Below the pieces are notes generated by a model. The model was not told where the DNA came from. It did no database searches and saw only the letters and a program-made list of their open reading frames with translations. Made by a program: the position numbers and the translations under genes. This document shows positions 18,057-27,305 of a stretch of 64,000 bases of DNA, piece after piece. The stretch comes from Winslowiella iniecta (lineage in GTDB: Bacteria > Pseudomonadota > Gammaproteobacteria > Enterobacterales > Enterobacteriaceae): the NCBI RefSeq assembly GCF_001267535.1, contig NZ_JRXE01000014.1:45602-109601 (forward strand), read 5' to 3'. Each line of letters starts with the position of its first letter. Position 1 is the first letter of the stretch.

Positions 18057-18575
18057 TTACAGCAGCTCCGCCATTTCTGTCAGCACCTGCTCGCACCACT
18101 GTTCGATGCGCTCGTCACTGACGTCATACTGATTAACATCATCCAGCGCCAGGCCGACAAACTGCTTACCATCGGCGGTCAGCGGTTTCGGGCTGGTGAA
18201 TTCGTAACCTTCCAGCGGCCAGTAACCAATAAATTTCACGCCCATCGGCATCAGTAATTCGTGCAGCATACCGAGCGCGTCAAGGAACCACTCGCCGTAG
18301 CCAAACTGATCGCCCATACCATACAACGCAACGATTTTGCCGCGCAGATTCAGGCTGGCAATATCGGTCCAGACCGCTTCCCAGTCTTCCTGTAATTCGC
18401 CAAAATCCCAGGTCGGGATACCGAGAATTAGCAGATCATACTGCTCCATCAGGGCGGGAGAATCATCTTTCAGATTATGCAGAGTAACCAGTTCTTCACC
18501 GATAAAGTCACGAATTTTTTCCGCTGCCATTTCGGTATAGCAGGTGCTGGAGCCATAGAAAAGACCAATTTTCAT
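18057..18575 (-). CDS. fldB: Flavodoxin 2
   Basis: Electron-transfer flavodoxin, FMN-binding, cytoplasmic, of 172 residues (E. coli 173). The phosphate loop [11 protein letters not shown] (about 7-17) and the [10 protein letters not shown] and [16 protein letters not shown]-contact regions are clear. The ATG at 18575 ([10 protein letters not shown]) is chosen by homology. An ATG five codons upstream (18590) is possible and neither has a strong ribosome site. It is convergent with creD and divergent from xerD, as in E. coli apart from the creBCD insertion. Confidence 0.94.
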   Translation of the reverse strand: MKIGLFYGSSTCYTEMAAEKIRDFIGEELVTLHNLKDDSPALMEQYDLLILGIPTWDFGELQEDWEAVWTDIASLNLRGKIVALYGMGDQFGYGEWFLDALGMLHELLMPMGVKFIGYWPLEGYEFTSPKPLTADGKQFVGLALDDVNQYDVSDERIEQWCEQVLTEMAELL

Positions 18576-18672
18576 GCCGGGAAAGCTCATTCTTAGTACA
18601 ATTACGCCGATTGTATCAGAAGAGGTGCCGGATCAGGCATAATGAGCACGAATGCACACTGATGAGGTAACC

Positions 18673-19566
18673 GTGCAAGATACCGATTTAATCGAGCAAT
18701 TTCTGGATGCGCTGTGGATTGAGCGCAACCTTGCGCAAAATACGCTGGCTTCTTACCGTCTGGATCTACAGGCATTAGCGCTGTGGCTGAAGCTCCACGA
18801 TCGCAGTCTGATCAATGCCCAGGCGATGGATTTACAATCCTTTCTCGCGGAACGTCTTGAGGGGGGCTATAAAGCCAGCAGCTCGGCGCGTTTGCTGAGC
18901 GCGATGCGTCGCCTGTTCCAGTTTCTCTACCGGGAAAAGCAGCGCGACGACGATCCCAGCGCCTTGCTCTCCTCGCCGAAACTGCCACAGCGCTTGCCAA
19001 AGGATTTGTCGGAAGCCCAGATTGAGCGGCTGTTGCAAGCGCCCGGCACCGAGCAGCCGATTGAACTGCGTGACAAGGCGATGCTGGAATTGCTTTACGC
19101 GACCGGACTTCGCGTTTCAGAACTGGTAGGCTTAAACTTGAGCGATGTCAGTCTGCGCCAGGGCGTAGTGCGGGTGATAGGTAAAGGCAATAAAGAGCGA
19201 CTGGTGCCACTGGGCGAAGAGGCGGTGCACTGGATCGAGCAGTTTGTCGAGTATGGGCGGCCGTGGCTGATGAATGGTCAGACGGGCGATGTGCTGTTTC
19301 CCAGCAATCGTGCCCAGCATATGACGCGACAAACTTTTTGGCACCGCATTAAGTACTATGCCACGCTGGCCGCTATAGACAGCGAAAAACTGTCGCCGCA
19401 CGTTCTGCGTCACGCTTTTGCTACCCATTTACTGAACCACGGTGCGGATTTGCGTGTCGTACAGATGCTTTTAGGTCACAGCGATTTATCGACAACGCAA
19501 ATTTACACCCATGTCGCCACCGAGCGGCTGCGTCAATTACATCAAAAGCACCATCCGCGCGCCTGA
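18673..19566 (+). CDS. xerD: Site-specific recombinase XerD
   Basis: Tyrosine recombinase that with XerC resolves chromosome dimers at dif under FtsK control. GTG at 18673, 5 bases after GAGG, gives 297 residues (E. coli 298); an ATG at 18652 would add seven residues. N-terminal SAM-like core-binding domain, then the catalytic domain with Arg in TGLRVSELVGL, Lys in VIGKGNKERLVPL, HVLRHAFATHLL, LLGHSDLSTTQIYTHV (His and nucleophile Tyr). It leads the xerD-dsbC-recJ run. Confidence 0.96.
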   Translation: MQDTDLIEQFLDALWIERNLAQNTLASYRLDLQALALWLKLHDRSLINAQAMDLQSFLAERLEGGYKASSSARLLSAMRRLFQFLYREKQRDDDPSALLSSPKLPQRLPKDLSEAQIERLLQAPGTEQPIELRDKAMLELLYATGLRVSELVGLNLSDVSLRQGVVRVIGKGNKERLVPLGEEAVHWIEQFVEYGRPWLMNGQTGDVLFPSNRAQHMTRQTFWHRIKYYATLAAIDSEKLSPHVLRHAFATHLLNHGADLRVVQMLLGHSDLSTTQIYTHVATERLRQLHQKHHPRA

Positions 19567-19600
19567 GGTGCGGGATAGAGAGTGATAATAAAGGATTACT

Positions 19601-20305
19601 ATGAAAAAGCGTTTTATGCTGCTGTCACTTCTGATTGCGTCAGTGTCGGGTGCTGTGCACGCCGACGATGCGGCGATTCAGCAGTCACTGAAAAAACTGG
19701 GCTTAGAACAGGTTGAGATCCAGCCTTCTCCGCTGCCAGGCACCAAAACGGTGCTGACCGAAAGCGGCGTGCTGTATGTCAGCGACGACGGTAAGCATTT
19801 TATCCAGGGGCCACTGTATGACGTCAGCGGCGCACAGCCGGTGAATGTGACCAACCAGTTGCTGGGCAAAAAAGTCGACGCGCTGGCTAAAGAGATGATC
19901 GTGTATAAGGCGGCGAAAGAGCAGCATGTGATTACCGTGTTTACGGATATCACCTGTGGTTACTGCCGCAAGCTGCACGAGCAAATGGCCGATTATAATG
20001 CGCTGGGCATTACCGTGCGCTATCTGGCCTTCCCACGTCAGGGGCTGAACAGCCCGACGGAAAAACAGATGAAGTCAATCTGGTGCACCGCCGATCGTAA
20101 GAAAGCCTTAGATGCTGCAATGAAAGGTGATGAGGTGCAACCGGTCGACTGTAAAATCAACCTTGATGAGCACTACAAACTTGGCGTGCTGTACGGCATT
20201 CAGGGTACACCGGCAATTCTGCTGGAAAACGGCATGATGGTACCGGGTTATCAGGGGCCGCAAGAGATGAAGCAGTTGCTTGATAGCCAGAAGCGTGGTG
20301 GCTAA
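19601..20305 (+). CDS. dsbC: Thiol:disulfide interchange protein DsbC
   Basis: Periplasmic disulfide isomerase, 234 residues. Signal peptide 1-21 ends AVHA before DDAAIQ. The N-terminal dimerisation domain is followed by a thioredoxin fold with the active site CGYC at residues 119-122. A second disulfide pair (WCTAD and VDCKIN) and the cis-Pro in QGTPAILL are also present. In the family it is kept reduced by DsbD. The gene sits 34 bases after xerD and 6 bases before recJ, the conserved operon. Confidence 0.96.
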   Translation: MKKRFMLLSLLIASVSGAVHADDAAIQQSLKKLGLEQVEIQPSPLPGTKTVLTESGVLYVSDDGKHFIQGPLYDVSGAQPVNVTNQLLGKKVDALAKEMIVYKAAKEQHVITVFTDITCGYCRKLHEQMADYNALGITVRYLAFPRQGLNSPTEKQMKSIWCTADRKKALDAAMKGDEVQPVDCKINLDEHYKLGVLYGIQGTPAILLENGMMVPGYQGPQEMKQLLDSQKRGG

Positions 20306-20311
20306 GTTTCA

Positions 20312-22042
20312 GTGAATAAACCAACTCAACTCCGTCGCCGTGAGGCGACGGGCGAGGCGCAGTTACCGGCGGATCTTCATCCGCTGCTACAACGTCTTTA
20401 TGCCCATCGCGGCGTGCAGCAGGCCAGTGAACTGGAACGCGGCGCTAAAAATTTGCTGCCTTATCAGTCACTCAGCGGAATTCAGCGCGCGGTTGAAATT
20501 CTGCATCAGGCGCTGGTCGACAATAAACGCATTATGATCGTCGGCGATTTTGATGCCGATGGCGCGACCAGTACCGCGCTTTCCGTGCTGGCGTTACGCA
20601 GCATGGGCGGGCGTAATATCCAGTATCTGGTGCCCAACCGTTTCGAGGATGGCTACGGTTTAAGCCCCGAAGTGGTGGAGCAGGCGGCAGCACGCGGTGC
20701 GGAACTGATTGTCACGGTTGATAACGGCATTTCATCCCTGAGTGGCGTCAGCTTAGCCAATCAGAAAGGCATTCCGGTGGTGATTACCGATCACCATTTG
20801 CCGGGTGAAGTCTTGCCGGATGCTGAAGCGATCGTTAACCCGAATCTCACTGACTGTCACTTCCCGTCACGCTCGCTGGCCGGTGTCGGCGTGGCGTTCT
20901 ATCTGATGCTGGCGCTGCGTGCGCACCTGCGTGAACTGGGCTGGTTTGAGCAAGGGATAGCCATGCCTAACCTTGCCGAACTGCTGGATTTAGTCGCGCT
21001 GGGAACCGTCGCCGATGTGGTGCCTCTTGATGCCAATAACCGTATTCTGGTGTGGCAAGGCTTAAGCCGTATTCGTGCCGGTAAATGCCGCCCGGGCATT
21101 CGGGCGCTGCTGGAAATTTCGAATCGCGATGCGCGCCAGCTGGCCGCCAGCGATCTTGGCTTTGCGCTTGGCCCACGTCTGAATGCGGCAGGGCGTCTTG
21201 ATGATATGTCAGTGGGCGTTGCGCTGCTATTAAGTGAAGATCCGGCGCAGGCGCGCATGCTGGCGCATGAACTGGATGCGCTGAATCAGACGCGTAAAGA
21301 GATCGAGCAGGGCATGCAGTCGGAAGCGCTGGCGCTGTGTGACAAACTGGAGCGCAGCAGTGATGCGTTGCCGCTGGGCATCGCCATGTATCACCCCGAG
21401 TGGCATCAGGGCGTGGTGGGCATTCTTGCTTCACGGCTGAAAGAGCGTTTTCACCGTCCGGTCATTGCTTTTGCGCCAGCGGGTGATGGCACACTGAAAG
21501 GCTCTGGTCGTTCGGTGTCCGGGTTGCATATGCGCGATGCATTAGAGCGTATTGATACGCTGTATCCGGGTCTGGTGCTGAAGTTTGGCGGTCATGCAAT
21601 GGCGGCCGGTTTGTCGCTGGAAGAGGCGCGGTTCGGGGAGTTCAGTCAGCGTTTCGCCGAACTGGTCGGTGAGTGGCTGGATGCTGAGATGCTACAGGGT
21701 GTGATTTGGTCCGATGGTGAATTAGCCGCGCAGGAACTGACGTTGACAACGGCTGAACTGCTGCGTGAAGCTGGCCCGTGGGGGCAGGCTTTCCCGGAGC
21801 CGATTTTTGACGGCAAGTTTACGCTGTTGCAGCAGCGTCTGGTGGGTGAACGCCATTTAAAAGTGATGATCGAGCCGCTGGGCGGCGGTCCGTTGCTGGA
21901 TGGTATCGCCTTTAATATCGATACGGCACTGTGGCCTGACCCGAGTGTAAAGCAGGTTGAACTGGCCTATAAGCTCGATGTGAATGAGTTTCGTGGCAAC
22001 CGCACTGTACAGCTGATTATCGAACATCTCTGGCCGTTATAA
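20312..22042 (+). CDS. recJ: Single-strand-specific 5'-3' exonuclease RecJ
   Basis: DHH-family exonuclease of recombination and mismatch repair, 576 residues (E. coli 577). Motifs: IVGDFDADGATSTAL (motif I), VTVDNGIS (II), VITDHHLPG (III, DHH) near residue 150, and in DHHA1 the GGHAMAAGLSL segment near 430. GTG start at 20312, 6 bases after dsbC. A double-hairpin repeat begins 15 bases after the stop. Confidence 0.96.
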   Translation: MNKPTQLRRREATGEAQLPADLHPLLQRLYAHRGVQQASELERGAKNLLPYQSLSGIQRAVEILHQALVDNKRIMIVGDFDADGATSTALSVLALRSMGGRNIQYLVPNRFEDGYGLSPEVVEQAAARGAELIVTVDNGISSLSGVSLANQKGIPVVITDHHLPGEVLPDAEAIVNPNLTDCHFPSRSLAGVGVAFYLMLALRAHLRELGWFEQGIAMPNLAELLDLVALGTVADVVPLDANNRILVWQGLSRIRAGKCRPGIRALLEISNRDARQLAASDLGFALGPRLNAAGRLDDMSVGVALLLSEDPAQARMLAHELDALNQTRKEIEQGMQSEALALCDKLERSSDALPLGIAMYHPEWHQGVVGILASRLKERFHRPVIAFAPAGDGTLKGSGRSVSGLHMRDALERIDTLYPGLVLKFGGHAMAAGLSLEEARFGEFSQRFAELVGEWLDAEMLQGVIWSDGELAAQELTLTTAELLREAGPWGQAFPEPIFDGKFTLLQQRLVGERHLKVMIEPLGGGPLLDGIAFNIDTALWPDPSVKQVELAYKLDVNEFRGNRTVQLIIEHLWPL

Positions 22043-22057
22043 CGCGGATATTTTCGT

Positions 22058-22133
22058 CGTGGCGATGTCTTCGTCGCCCGTTTCGAAGGTTAACACCCGG
22101 CATATCATCAGGACAGGAGCCGAAAACGGCTCC
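22058..22133 (+). repeat. Double-hairpin intergenic repeat, copy B
   Basis: First hairpin diverged (ggcga...tcgtcgcc), spacer with GGTTAACACCCGGCATATCATCA, and a perfect second hairpin ggagccg-aaaa-cggctcc (22116-22133). It lies directly behind recJ in the same orientation as the other copies and upstream of the prfB promoter region. Confidence 0.75.
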
Positions 22134-22248
22134 CCGACAGAGGCGAATGCCCGGAGGTAAACCGCGTATCTGTGCTACAAACTGCGCAGCAATTCAGTTA
22201 AACTGCCCCGTTACAATACAGACATTCCTAAATAAAGATTCTTAAACT

Positions 22249-23347
22249 ATGTTTGAAATTAATCCGGTAAAAAACCGTATTCAGGATCTCACCGAGCGCA
22301 GTGGCGTTCTTCGGGGGTATCTTTGACTATGATGCGAAGAAAGAACGTCTTGAAGAAGTCAACGCAGAACTAGAGCAGCCTGACGTCTGGAACGAACCCG
22401 ATCGTGCACAAGCGCTGGGTAAAGAGCGTTCCTCGTTAGAAGCCATTGTAGCCACTCTGGACCAGATGTCGCAGGGGCTGGAAGATGTTGCCGGCTTGCT
22501 GGAACTGGCGGTCGAAGCCGACGATGAAGACACCTTTAATGAAGCCGTCAGCGAACTGGACGAGCTGGAGAAAAAGCTGGGCGAACTGGAATTCCGCCGC
22601 ATGTTCTCTGGCGAATACGACAGCGCTGACTGCTATATCGATATACAGGCCGGTTCCGGCGGCACCGAAGCTCAGGACTGGGCCAGCATGCTGGTGCGTA
22701 TGTACCTGCGCTGGGCCGAAGCCAAAGGCTTTAAAACCGAAGTGATCGAAGAGTCCGATGGCGATGTGGCCGGTATCAAATCCGCCACGCTGCGTATCAG
22801 CGGTGACTACGCCTTTGGCTGGTTGCGTACCGAAACTGGCGTCCATCGCCTGGTGCGTAAAAGCCCGTTTGACTCCGGCGGCCGTCGTCATACCTCGTTC
22901 AGCTCTGCGTTTATCTATCCGGAAGTGGATGACGATATTGATATCGAAATCAACCCGGCCGATCTGCGTATCGACGTTTATCGCGCATCTGGCGCGGGTG
23001 GTCAGCACGTTAACCGTACCGAATCTGCGGTACGTATTACCCACTTGCCAACCAACACCGTGACCCAGTGTCAGAACGACCGTTCTCAGCATAAGAACAA
23101 AGATCAAGCCATGAAGCAGATGAAAGCGAAGCTGTATGAGCTTGAGATGCAAAAGAAAAATGCTGATAAACAGGCGCTTGAAGACAACAAGTCCGATATC
23201 GGTTGGGGCAGCCAGATTCGTTCTTACGTTCTTGATGATTCACGCATCAAAGATCTGCGTACCGGGGTAGAAACACGTAATACCCAGGCGGTACTCGACG
23301 GCGATCTGGATCGATTTATTGAAGCAAGTTTGAAAGCAGGGTTATAA
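22249..23347 (+). CDS. prfB: Peptide chain release factor 2, programmed +1 frameshift
   Basis: Class I release factor recognising UAA and UGA. Translation begins at ATG 22249 ([10 protein letters not shown]), reads 25 codons to CTT at 22321-22323, meets TGA at 22324 and shifts +1 to continue from 22325 to 23347. The product would be 365 residues, the E. coli length. The tripeptide-type region is SPF (KSPFDSGG) and the hydrolysis loop is [18 protein letters not shown] (GGQ near 250). It is followed after 9 bases by lysS, the conserved pair. The break is autoregulation, not a broken gene. Confidence 0.96.
22314..22327 (+). promoter_or_regulatory. RF2 programmed frameshift site
   Basis: A Shine-Dalgarno-like gggggt lies just before the slippery CTT TGA C (22321-22327), the classic prfB arrangement. 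In E. coli the leader is AGGGGGTATCTTTGAC; here the preceding base is C rather than A, leaving the G-run intact. Confidence 0.95.
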
Positions 23348-23356
23348 GGAACCGAC

Positions 23357-24880
23357 ATGTCTGAACAACAACCGCAGGGCGCTGCTGATGCCGCAGTTGA
23401 GCTTAACAACGAACTGAAAGCGCGTCGCGAAAAGCTGGGTGCGCTGCGTGAAAACGGCGTGGCGTTTCCCAACGATTTCCGCCGCGACCGCACTTCTGAT
23501 CAGCTGCACGCCGAATTTGGCGGCAAAGAGAACGAAGAGCTGGAAGCGCTGAATATCGAAGTCAGCGTTGCTGGTCGTATGATGACGCGCCGCATTATGG
23601 GTAAAGCATCATTCGTGACCTTGCAGGACGTGGGTGGCCGCATTCAGCTGTATGTGGCGCGTGACGATCTGCCGGAAGGTCACTACAACGAGCAGTTCAA
23701 AAAGTGGGACTTAGGCGATATCCTTGGCGCACGCGGTAAGCTGTTCAAAACCAAAACCGGTGAGCTGTCGATTCACTGCACCGAGCTGCGTTTACTGACC
23801 AAAGCGTTGCGTCCGCTGCCGGACAAATTCCACGGCCTGGCCGATCAGGAAACCCGCTATCGTCAGCGTTACCTTGATCTGATTGCTAACGACGAATCAC
23901 GTAACACTTTCAAAGTGCGTTCCCAGATCATGGCCGGTATTCGCCAGTTTATGGTTGGCCGTGACTTTATGGAAGTCGAAACGCCAATGATGCAGGTGAT
24001 TCCAGGCGGTGCGTCTGCGCGTCCGTTTATCACCCATCACAATGCGCTGGACATTGATATGTACCTGCGTATTGCGCCGGAGCTGTATCTGAAGCGTCTG
24101 GTGGTCGGCGGATTTGATCGCGTATTTGAGATCAACCGCAACTTCCGTAACGAAGGTATTTCTCCACGTCATAACCCAGAGTTCACCATGATGGAACTCT
24201 ATATGGCGTACGCTGATTATAAAGATCTGATCGAGCTGACTGAAAGCCTGTTCCGCACTCTGGCGCAGGATGTACTGGGCAGCACCGTGGTGCCTTATGG
24301 CGATCAGCAGTTTGATTTCGGTAAGCCGTTTGAAAAACTGACGATGAAAGAAGCGATTCTGAAATACCGTCCGGAAACCAATCTGGCCGATCTTGATGAT
24401 TTGGAGAAAGCGTCTGCTATTGCTGCTTCTTTGGGAATCAAAATCGAGAAGAGCTGGGGTCTGGGTCGCATCGTTACTGAGATCTTTGAAGAGACCGCAG
24501 AAAGCCATCTGATTCAGCCGACCTTTATCACTGAGTATCCGGCTGAAGTCTCCCCGCTGGCGCGTCGTAATGACGATAACCCGGAAATCACCGACCGCTT
24601 TGAGTTCTTTATTGGCGGCCGTGAAATCGGTAACGGCTTCTCCGAGCTGAATGATGCAGAAGATCAGGCTGAGCGTTTTTCCCAGCAGGTTAATGCGAAA
24701 GATGCCGGTGATGACGAAGCGATGTTCTATGACGAAGACTATGTCACCGCGCTGGAACATGGTTTGCCACCGACTGCCGGACTGGGCATTGGTATCGACC
24801 GTATGGTGATGCTGTTTACTAACAGCCACACTATTCGTGATGTGATCCTGTTCCCGGCGCTGCGTCCAACCAATAAGTAA
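23357..24880 (+). CDS. lysS: Lysyl-tRNA synthetase (class II)
   Basis: Charges tRNA-Lys. 507 residues (E. coli LysS 505). N-terminal OB-fold anticodon domain (about 65-150) followed by the class II core. Motif 2 is the [20 protein letters not shown] region near 265-284, and motif 3 is [18 protein letters not shown] near 470-487. It follows prfB by 9 bases. A strong rho-independent terminator follows. Confidence 0.97.
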   Translation: MSEQQPQGAADAAVELNNELKARREKLGALRENGVAFPNDFRRDRTSDQLHAEFGGKENEELEALNIEVSVAGRMMTRRIMGKASFVTLQDVGGRIQLYVARDDLPEGHYNEQFKKWDLGDILGARGKLFKTKTGELSIHCTELRLLTKALRPLPDKFHGLADQETRYRQRYLDLIANDESRNTFKVRSQIMAGIRQFMVGRDFMEVETPMMQVIPGGASARPFITHHNALDIDMYLRIAPELYLKRLVVGGFDRVFEINRNFRNEGISPRHNPEFTMMELYMAYADYKDLIELTESLFRTLAQDVLGSTVVPYGDQQFDFGKPFEKLTMKEAILKYRPETNLADLDDLEKASAIAASLGIKIEKSWGLGRIVTEIFEETAESHLIQPTFITEYPAEVSPLARRNDDNPEITDRFEFFIGGREIGNGFSELNDAEDQAERFSQQVNAKDAGDDEAMFYDEDYVTALEHGLPPTAGLGIGIDRMVMLFTNSHTIRDVILFPALRPTNK

Positions 24881-24903
24881 TCGGGTAGTACGACGCAAAA
24901 CTG

Positions 24904-24932
24904 ACGGTCAGCTGATGCTGGCCGTTTTTTTT
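24904..24932 (+). terminator. Rho-independent terminator of prfB-lysS
   Basis: Stem acggtcagc / gctggccgt (one G-T pair) with tgat loop, then eight T residues. It lies 23 bases after the lysS stop. Confidence 0.9.
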
Positions 24933-25047
24933 GCTGCCAGCTTTTATTCGTCGCAATCTGTTAACCCCTTAGCAATTTCCTGCCGTTAGTTTGCCTGTCA
25001 GTCATTTCCCACGCATCATGCAAAAAACAGGACAGTGGTGTGACTAA

Positions 25048-25680
25048 ATGATGATTAATGTGGCGTTGGTCGATGACCATGTGGTGGTGCGTTCCGGCTT
25101 TGCCCAGTTGCTGTCGCTGGAAAATGATATCCAGGTGGTGGGGCAGTTTTCGGGAGCGCAGCAGGCCTGGCCGCATTTATTGCGTGATGCTATCGACGTG
25201 GTGGTGCTTGATATTGCGATGCCGGAAGAGAGTGGTCTCAGCCTGTTGCAGCGGCTGCGTCAGCAGCGTCCTGGCTTTCGCGCCATTATCCTCAGCATTT
25301 ATGACTCCAGCGCCTTTGTGCAAAGCGCGGTGGATGCCGGTGCCAGTGGCTATCTGACCAAGCGCTGTGGCCCGGAAGAGCTGGTGCAGGCGGTACGCAC
25401 CGTCAGCGTCGGTGGTCTGTATCTCTGTGCCGATGCGCTGCGTGCGTTGCGGCAAACGTCGCAAATACCGCAGGAACTGGCGGAGCTGACGCCGCGTGAA
25501 AAAGAAATATTCGACCTGCTGGTCAATGGGCTAAGCGTGAAAGCGATTGCCGCTCAGCTCGACTTAAGCCATAAAACGGTGCATGTGCATCGCGCTAATG
25601 TGCTGGGGAAATTGCAGTGTGCCACCACCGTTGAGCTGGTTCATTTTGCGTTGCAGCATCAGTTACTGAGTAGCCGCTAA
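25048..25680 (+). CDS. uhpA: UhpA-like response regulator
   Basis: NarL/FixJ-class regulator, 210 residues (E. coli UhpA 196). Receiver with D9/D10, phosphoacceptor D55 (VVLDIAMPEESG) and TKRCGPEELVQAV near the conserved lysine. The C-terminal LuxR helix-turn-helix (about 145-195) has LTPREKEIFDLL and SHKTVHVHRAN, the latter very close to E. coli UhpA. It starts at the first of two adjacent ATG codons; either may be used. The stop overlaps uhpB by one base. Its likely target is the adjacent uhpC-afuABC block, since no uhpT is in the window. Confidence 0.88.
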   Translation: MMINVALVDDHVVVRSGFAQLLSLENDIQVVGQFSGAQQAWPHLLRDAIDVVVLDIAMPEESGLSLLQRLRQQRPGFRAIILSIYDSSAFVQSAVDAGASGYLTKRCGPEELVQAVRTVSVGGLYLCADALRALRQTSQIPQELAELTPREKEIFDLLVNGLSVKAIAAQLDLSHKTVHVHRANVLGKLQCATTVELVHFALQHQLLSSR

Positions 25681-27218
25681 TGCCGCCATCTCGTCAGCTG
25701 ATTCTCTCGCTGTTTCTGGCGCTGTTTTTTGCCCTAAGCTGGCTGGCGCTGTGGATTATCAGTTTCTATCTTAGCCAGAACGGACAACAGGCGGTAATGC
25801 TGTTGCCGCAGGGGCTGCATCTGGCATTGATGATTCTGCTGCCGCGCCGCTACTGGTTGCCGTTGCTGCTGGTTGAAGGGGTGATGCTGAGTGCTTTGCT
25901 GTGGGAGCAACTACTGACGCACTCGCGGGTGTTGTTGTCGCCCCTGCTTAGCCTGCTGCCCGCCTGGCTCAGTCAGCGCGTCTGGCATCGCCATACCCTC
26001 TACTGGCAGCGGCTGACGGTGCTGCTGGCGGCGGTGACCGCCAATGCGCTATTGCAGGGAGTGATTATTGGCCCGTGGCTGCTGGAAGGCATCACGCAAA
26101 CGCTGCTGGCCTCGTTTACCGGCGGTATCCTGCTGACGCCGTTTAGCTACCTGATTTATGAATATCTGCGACAACAGCACCTTAGCGATATGCTGTCCCA
26201 GCGCATGCCCGATCCACCGCTGCGTACCTCGCTGCTGATTTGGTGCTCAGTGTTTTTTGCCATCGGCATCAGTATTCAGGTGGCCATTGCGCCGGAGATG
26301 GAAGGGCTGCTGCTGATTCTGGTGTTTCTGCCTAACGTCTTTATGGCCTATAAGTTTGGCTGGCAGGGTGGGGTGCTGTCGGCGATTCTCGGCAGCGTAC
26401 TGATTACGCTGACGCGGCAGGCCAGTGGGGCGTTTCACGATCTGCGCGAGCTGGAGCTGTTTCTCTCGACTCAGGCGCTGCTCGGCACCGGGCTGGGGAT
26501 TGCGGTCAGCCGTCAGCAGCAACTGGCGCAACACCTACAGCGTTATCGCCAGCAGCTGGAAAAAGAGTTGCAGGCGCGTCGTCAGCTGATGACACAGCTG
26601 GTGGATACCGAAGAAGCGGTGCGCAAGGCGCTGGCGCGCGAGCTGCACGATGAAATTGGTCAGAATATTACCGCTATCCAGATTCAGGCGATGCTGGTCA
26701 ACCGCACTGCCGACACGCTGGCGGCGAAGCAGGCGGCCGGACAGATTGGCGATTTGTCGCAACGAATTCATCACACCACGCGCCAGCTGCTGCGACAGTT
26801 ACGTCCGCCGGTGCTGGAGGAGATGGCGCTGGATAAAGCATTGCAGCAGCTGGCGGGGGAATTCTCGTTTGCTGAACAGGGCGTGGATTTCCGGTTCGAC
26901 TATCACTTACGCGATGCGCCGCAGGATGAAACCCTGACTTTTACCCTTTACCGGGTGGTGCAGGAGCTACTGAACAATATCAGCAAGCATGCGCAGGCGC
27001 AGCGGGTCAGCGTCAGCCTGACGCAGGATAATCAGCTGATTACTCTGGTGGTCAGTGACGACGGTATTGGCATCACGGCGAATACCGGTAGTGGTTTCGG
27101 TTTGCGCGGTATTGAGGAACGAGTGCGTGCATTGGGCGGCGACTGGCAGATGTCGCAGCAGCAGGGAACGCGCATAATTGTTAACTTGCCCACAAAACTG
27201 AGTCAAATAACGCCTTAA
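25680..27218 (+). CDS. uhpB: UhpB-like membrane sensor histidine kinase
   Basis: 512-residue kinase (E. coli 500). An N-terminal MASE1-type membrane region has about eight helices to residue 275. A coiled linker follows, then HisKA_3 with phosphorylated H323 (ALARELHDEIGQN). The HATPase part has QELLNNISKHA, VVSDDGIGI and GFGLRGIEERVRALGG. In the Uhp system UhpB is controlled by the receptor UhpC and phosphorylates UhpA. It overlaps uhpA by one base (TAATG) and is 87 bases from uhpC. Confidence 0.9.
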   Translation: MPPSRQLILSLFLALFFALSWLALWIISFYLSQNGQQAVMLLPQGLHLALMILLPRRYWLPLLLVEGVMLSALLWEQLLTHSRVLLSPLLSLLPAWLSQRVWHRHTLYWQRLTVLLAAVTANALLQGVIIGPWLLEGITQTLLASFTGGILLTPFSYLIYEYLRQQHLSDMLSQRMPDPPLRTSLLIWCSVFFAIGISIQVAIAPEMEGLLLILVFLPNVFMAYKFGWQGGVLSAILGSVLITLTRQASGAFHDLRELELFLSTQALLGTGLGIAVSRQQQLAQHLQRYRQQLEKELQARRQLMTQLVDTEEAVRKALARELHDEIGQNITAIQIQAMLVNRTADTLAAKQAAGQIGDLSQRIHHTTRQLLRQLRPPVLEEMALDKALQQLAGEFSFAEQGVDFRFDYHLRDAPQDETLTFTLYRVVQELLNNISKHAQAQRVSVSLTQDNQLITLVVSDDGIGITANTGSGFGLRGIEERVRALGGDWQMSQQQGTRIIVNLPTKLSQITP

Positions 27219-27277
27219 CCAGGAAAAATTCTTAGTGCCCTCCAACTTTGTCTCATCCCCAACCTCACCCGGTTCCC

Positions 27278-27283
27278 TATACT
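27278..27283 (+). promoter_or_regulatory. Possible activated promoter of uhpC-afuABC
   Basis: A TATACT hexamer lies 22 bases before the uhpC ATG in the only sizeable gap between uhpB and uhpC. No good -35 element is seen 17 bases upstream, as for activator-dependent promoters. UhpA control is inferred from context only. Confidence 0.35.
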
Positions 27284-27305
27284 CGCCACAACCCTGGAGG
27301 CGCGC

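Noticed and set aside
22249-22327. In-frame TGA in prfB that could look like a frameshift error or pseudogene
   Set aside because: The G-run followed by CTT TGA C is the conserved RF2 programmed frameshift; the rest of the gene is intact.
22436-23152. Long open frame (238 codons) opposite prfB
   Set aside because: Lies entirely antisense to a highly conserved gene, with no ribosome site or recognisable domain; explained by codon bias of the sense strand. The same applies to 23897-24898 opposite lysS, 2680-3453 opposite pepP and 6723-7499 opposite gcvT.
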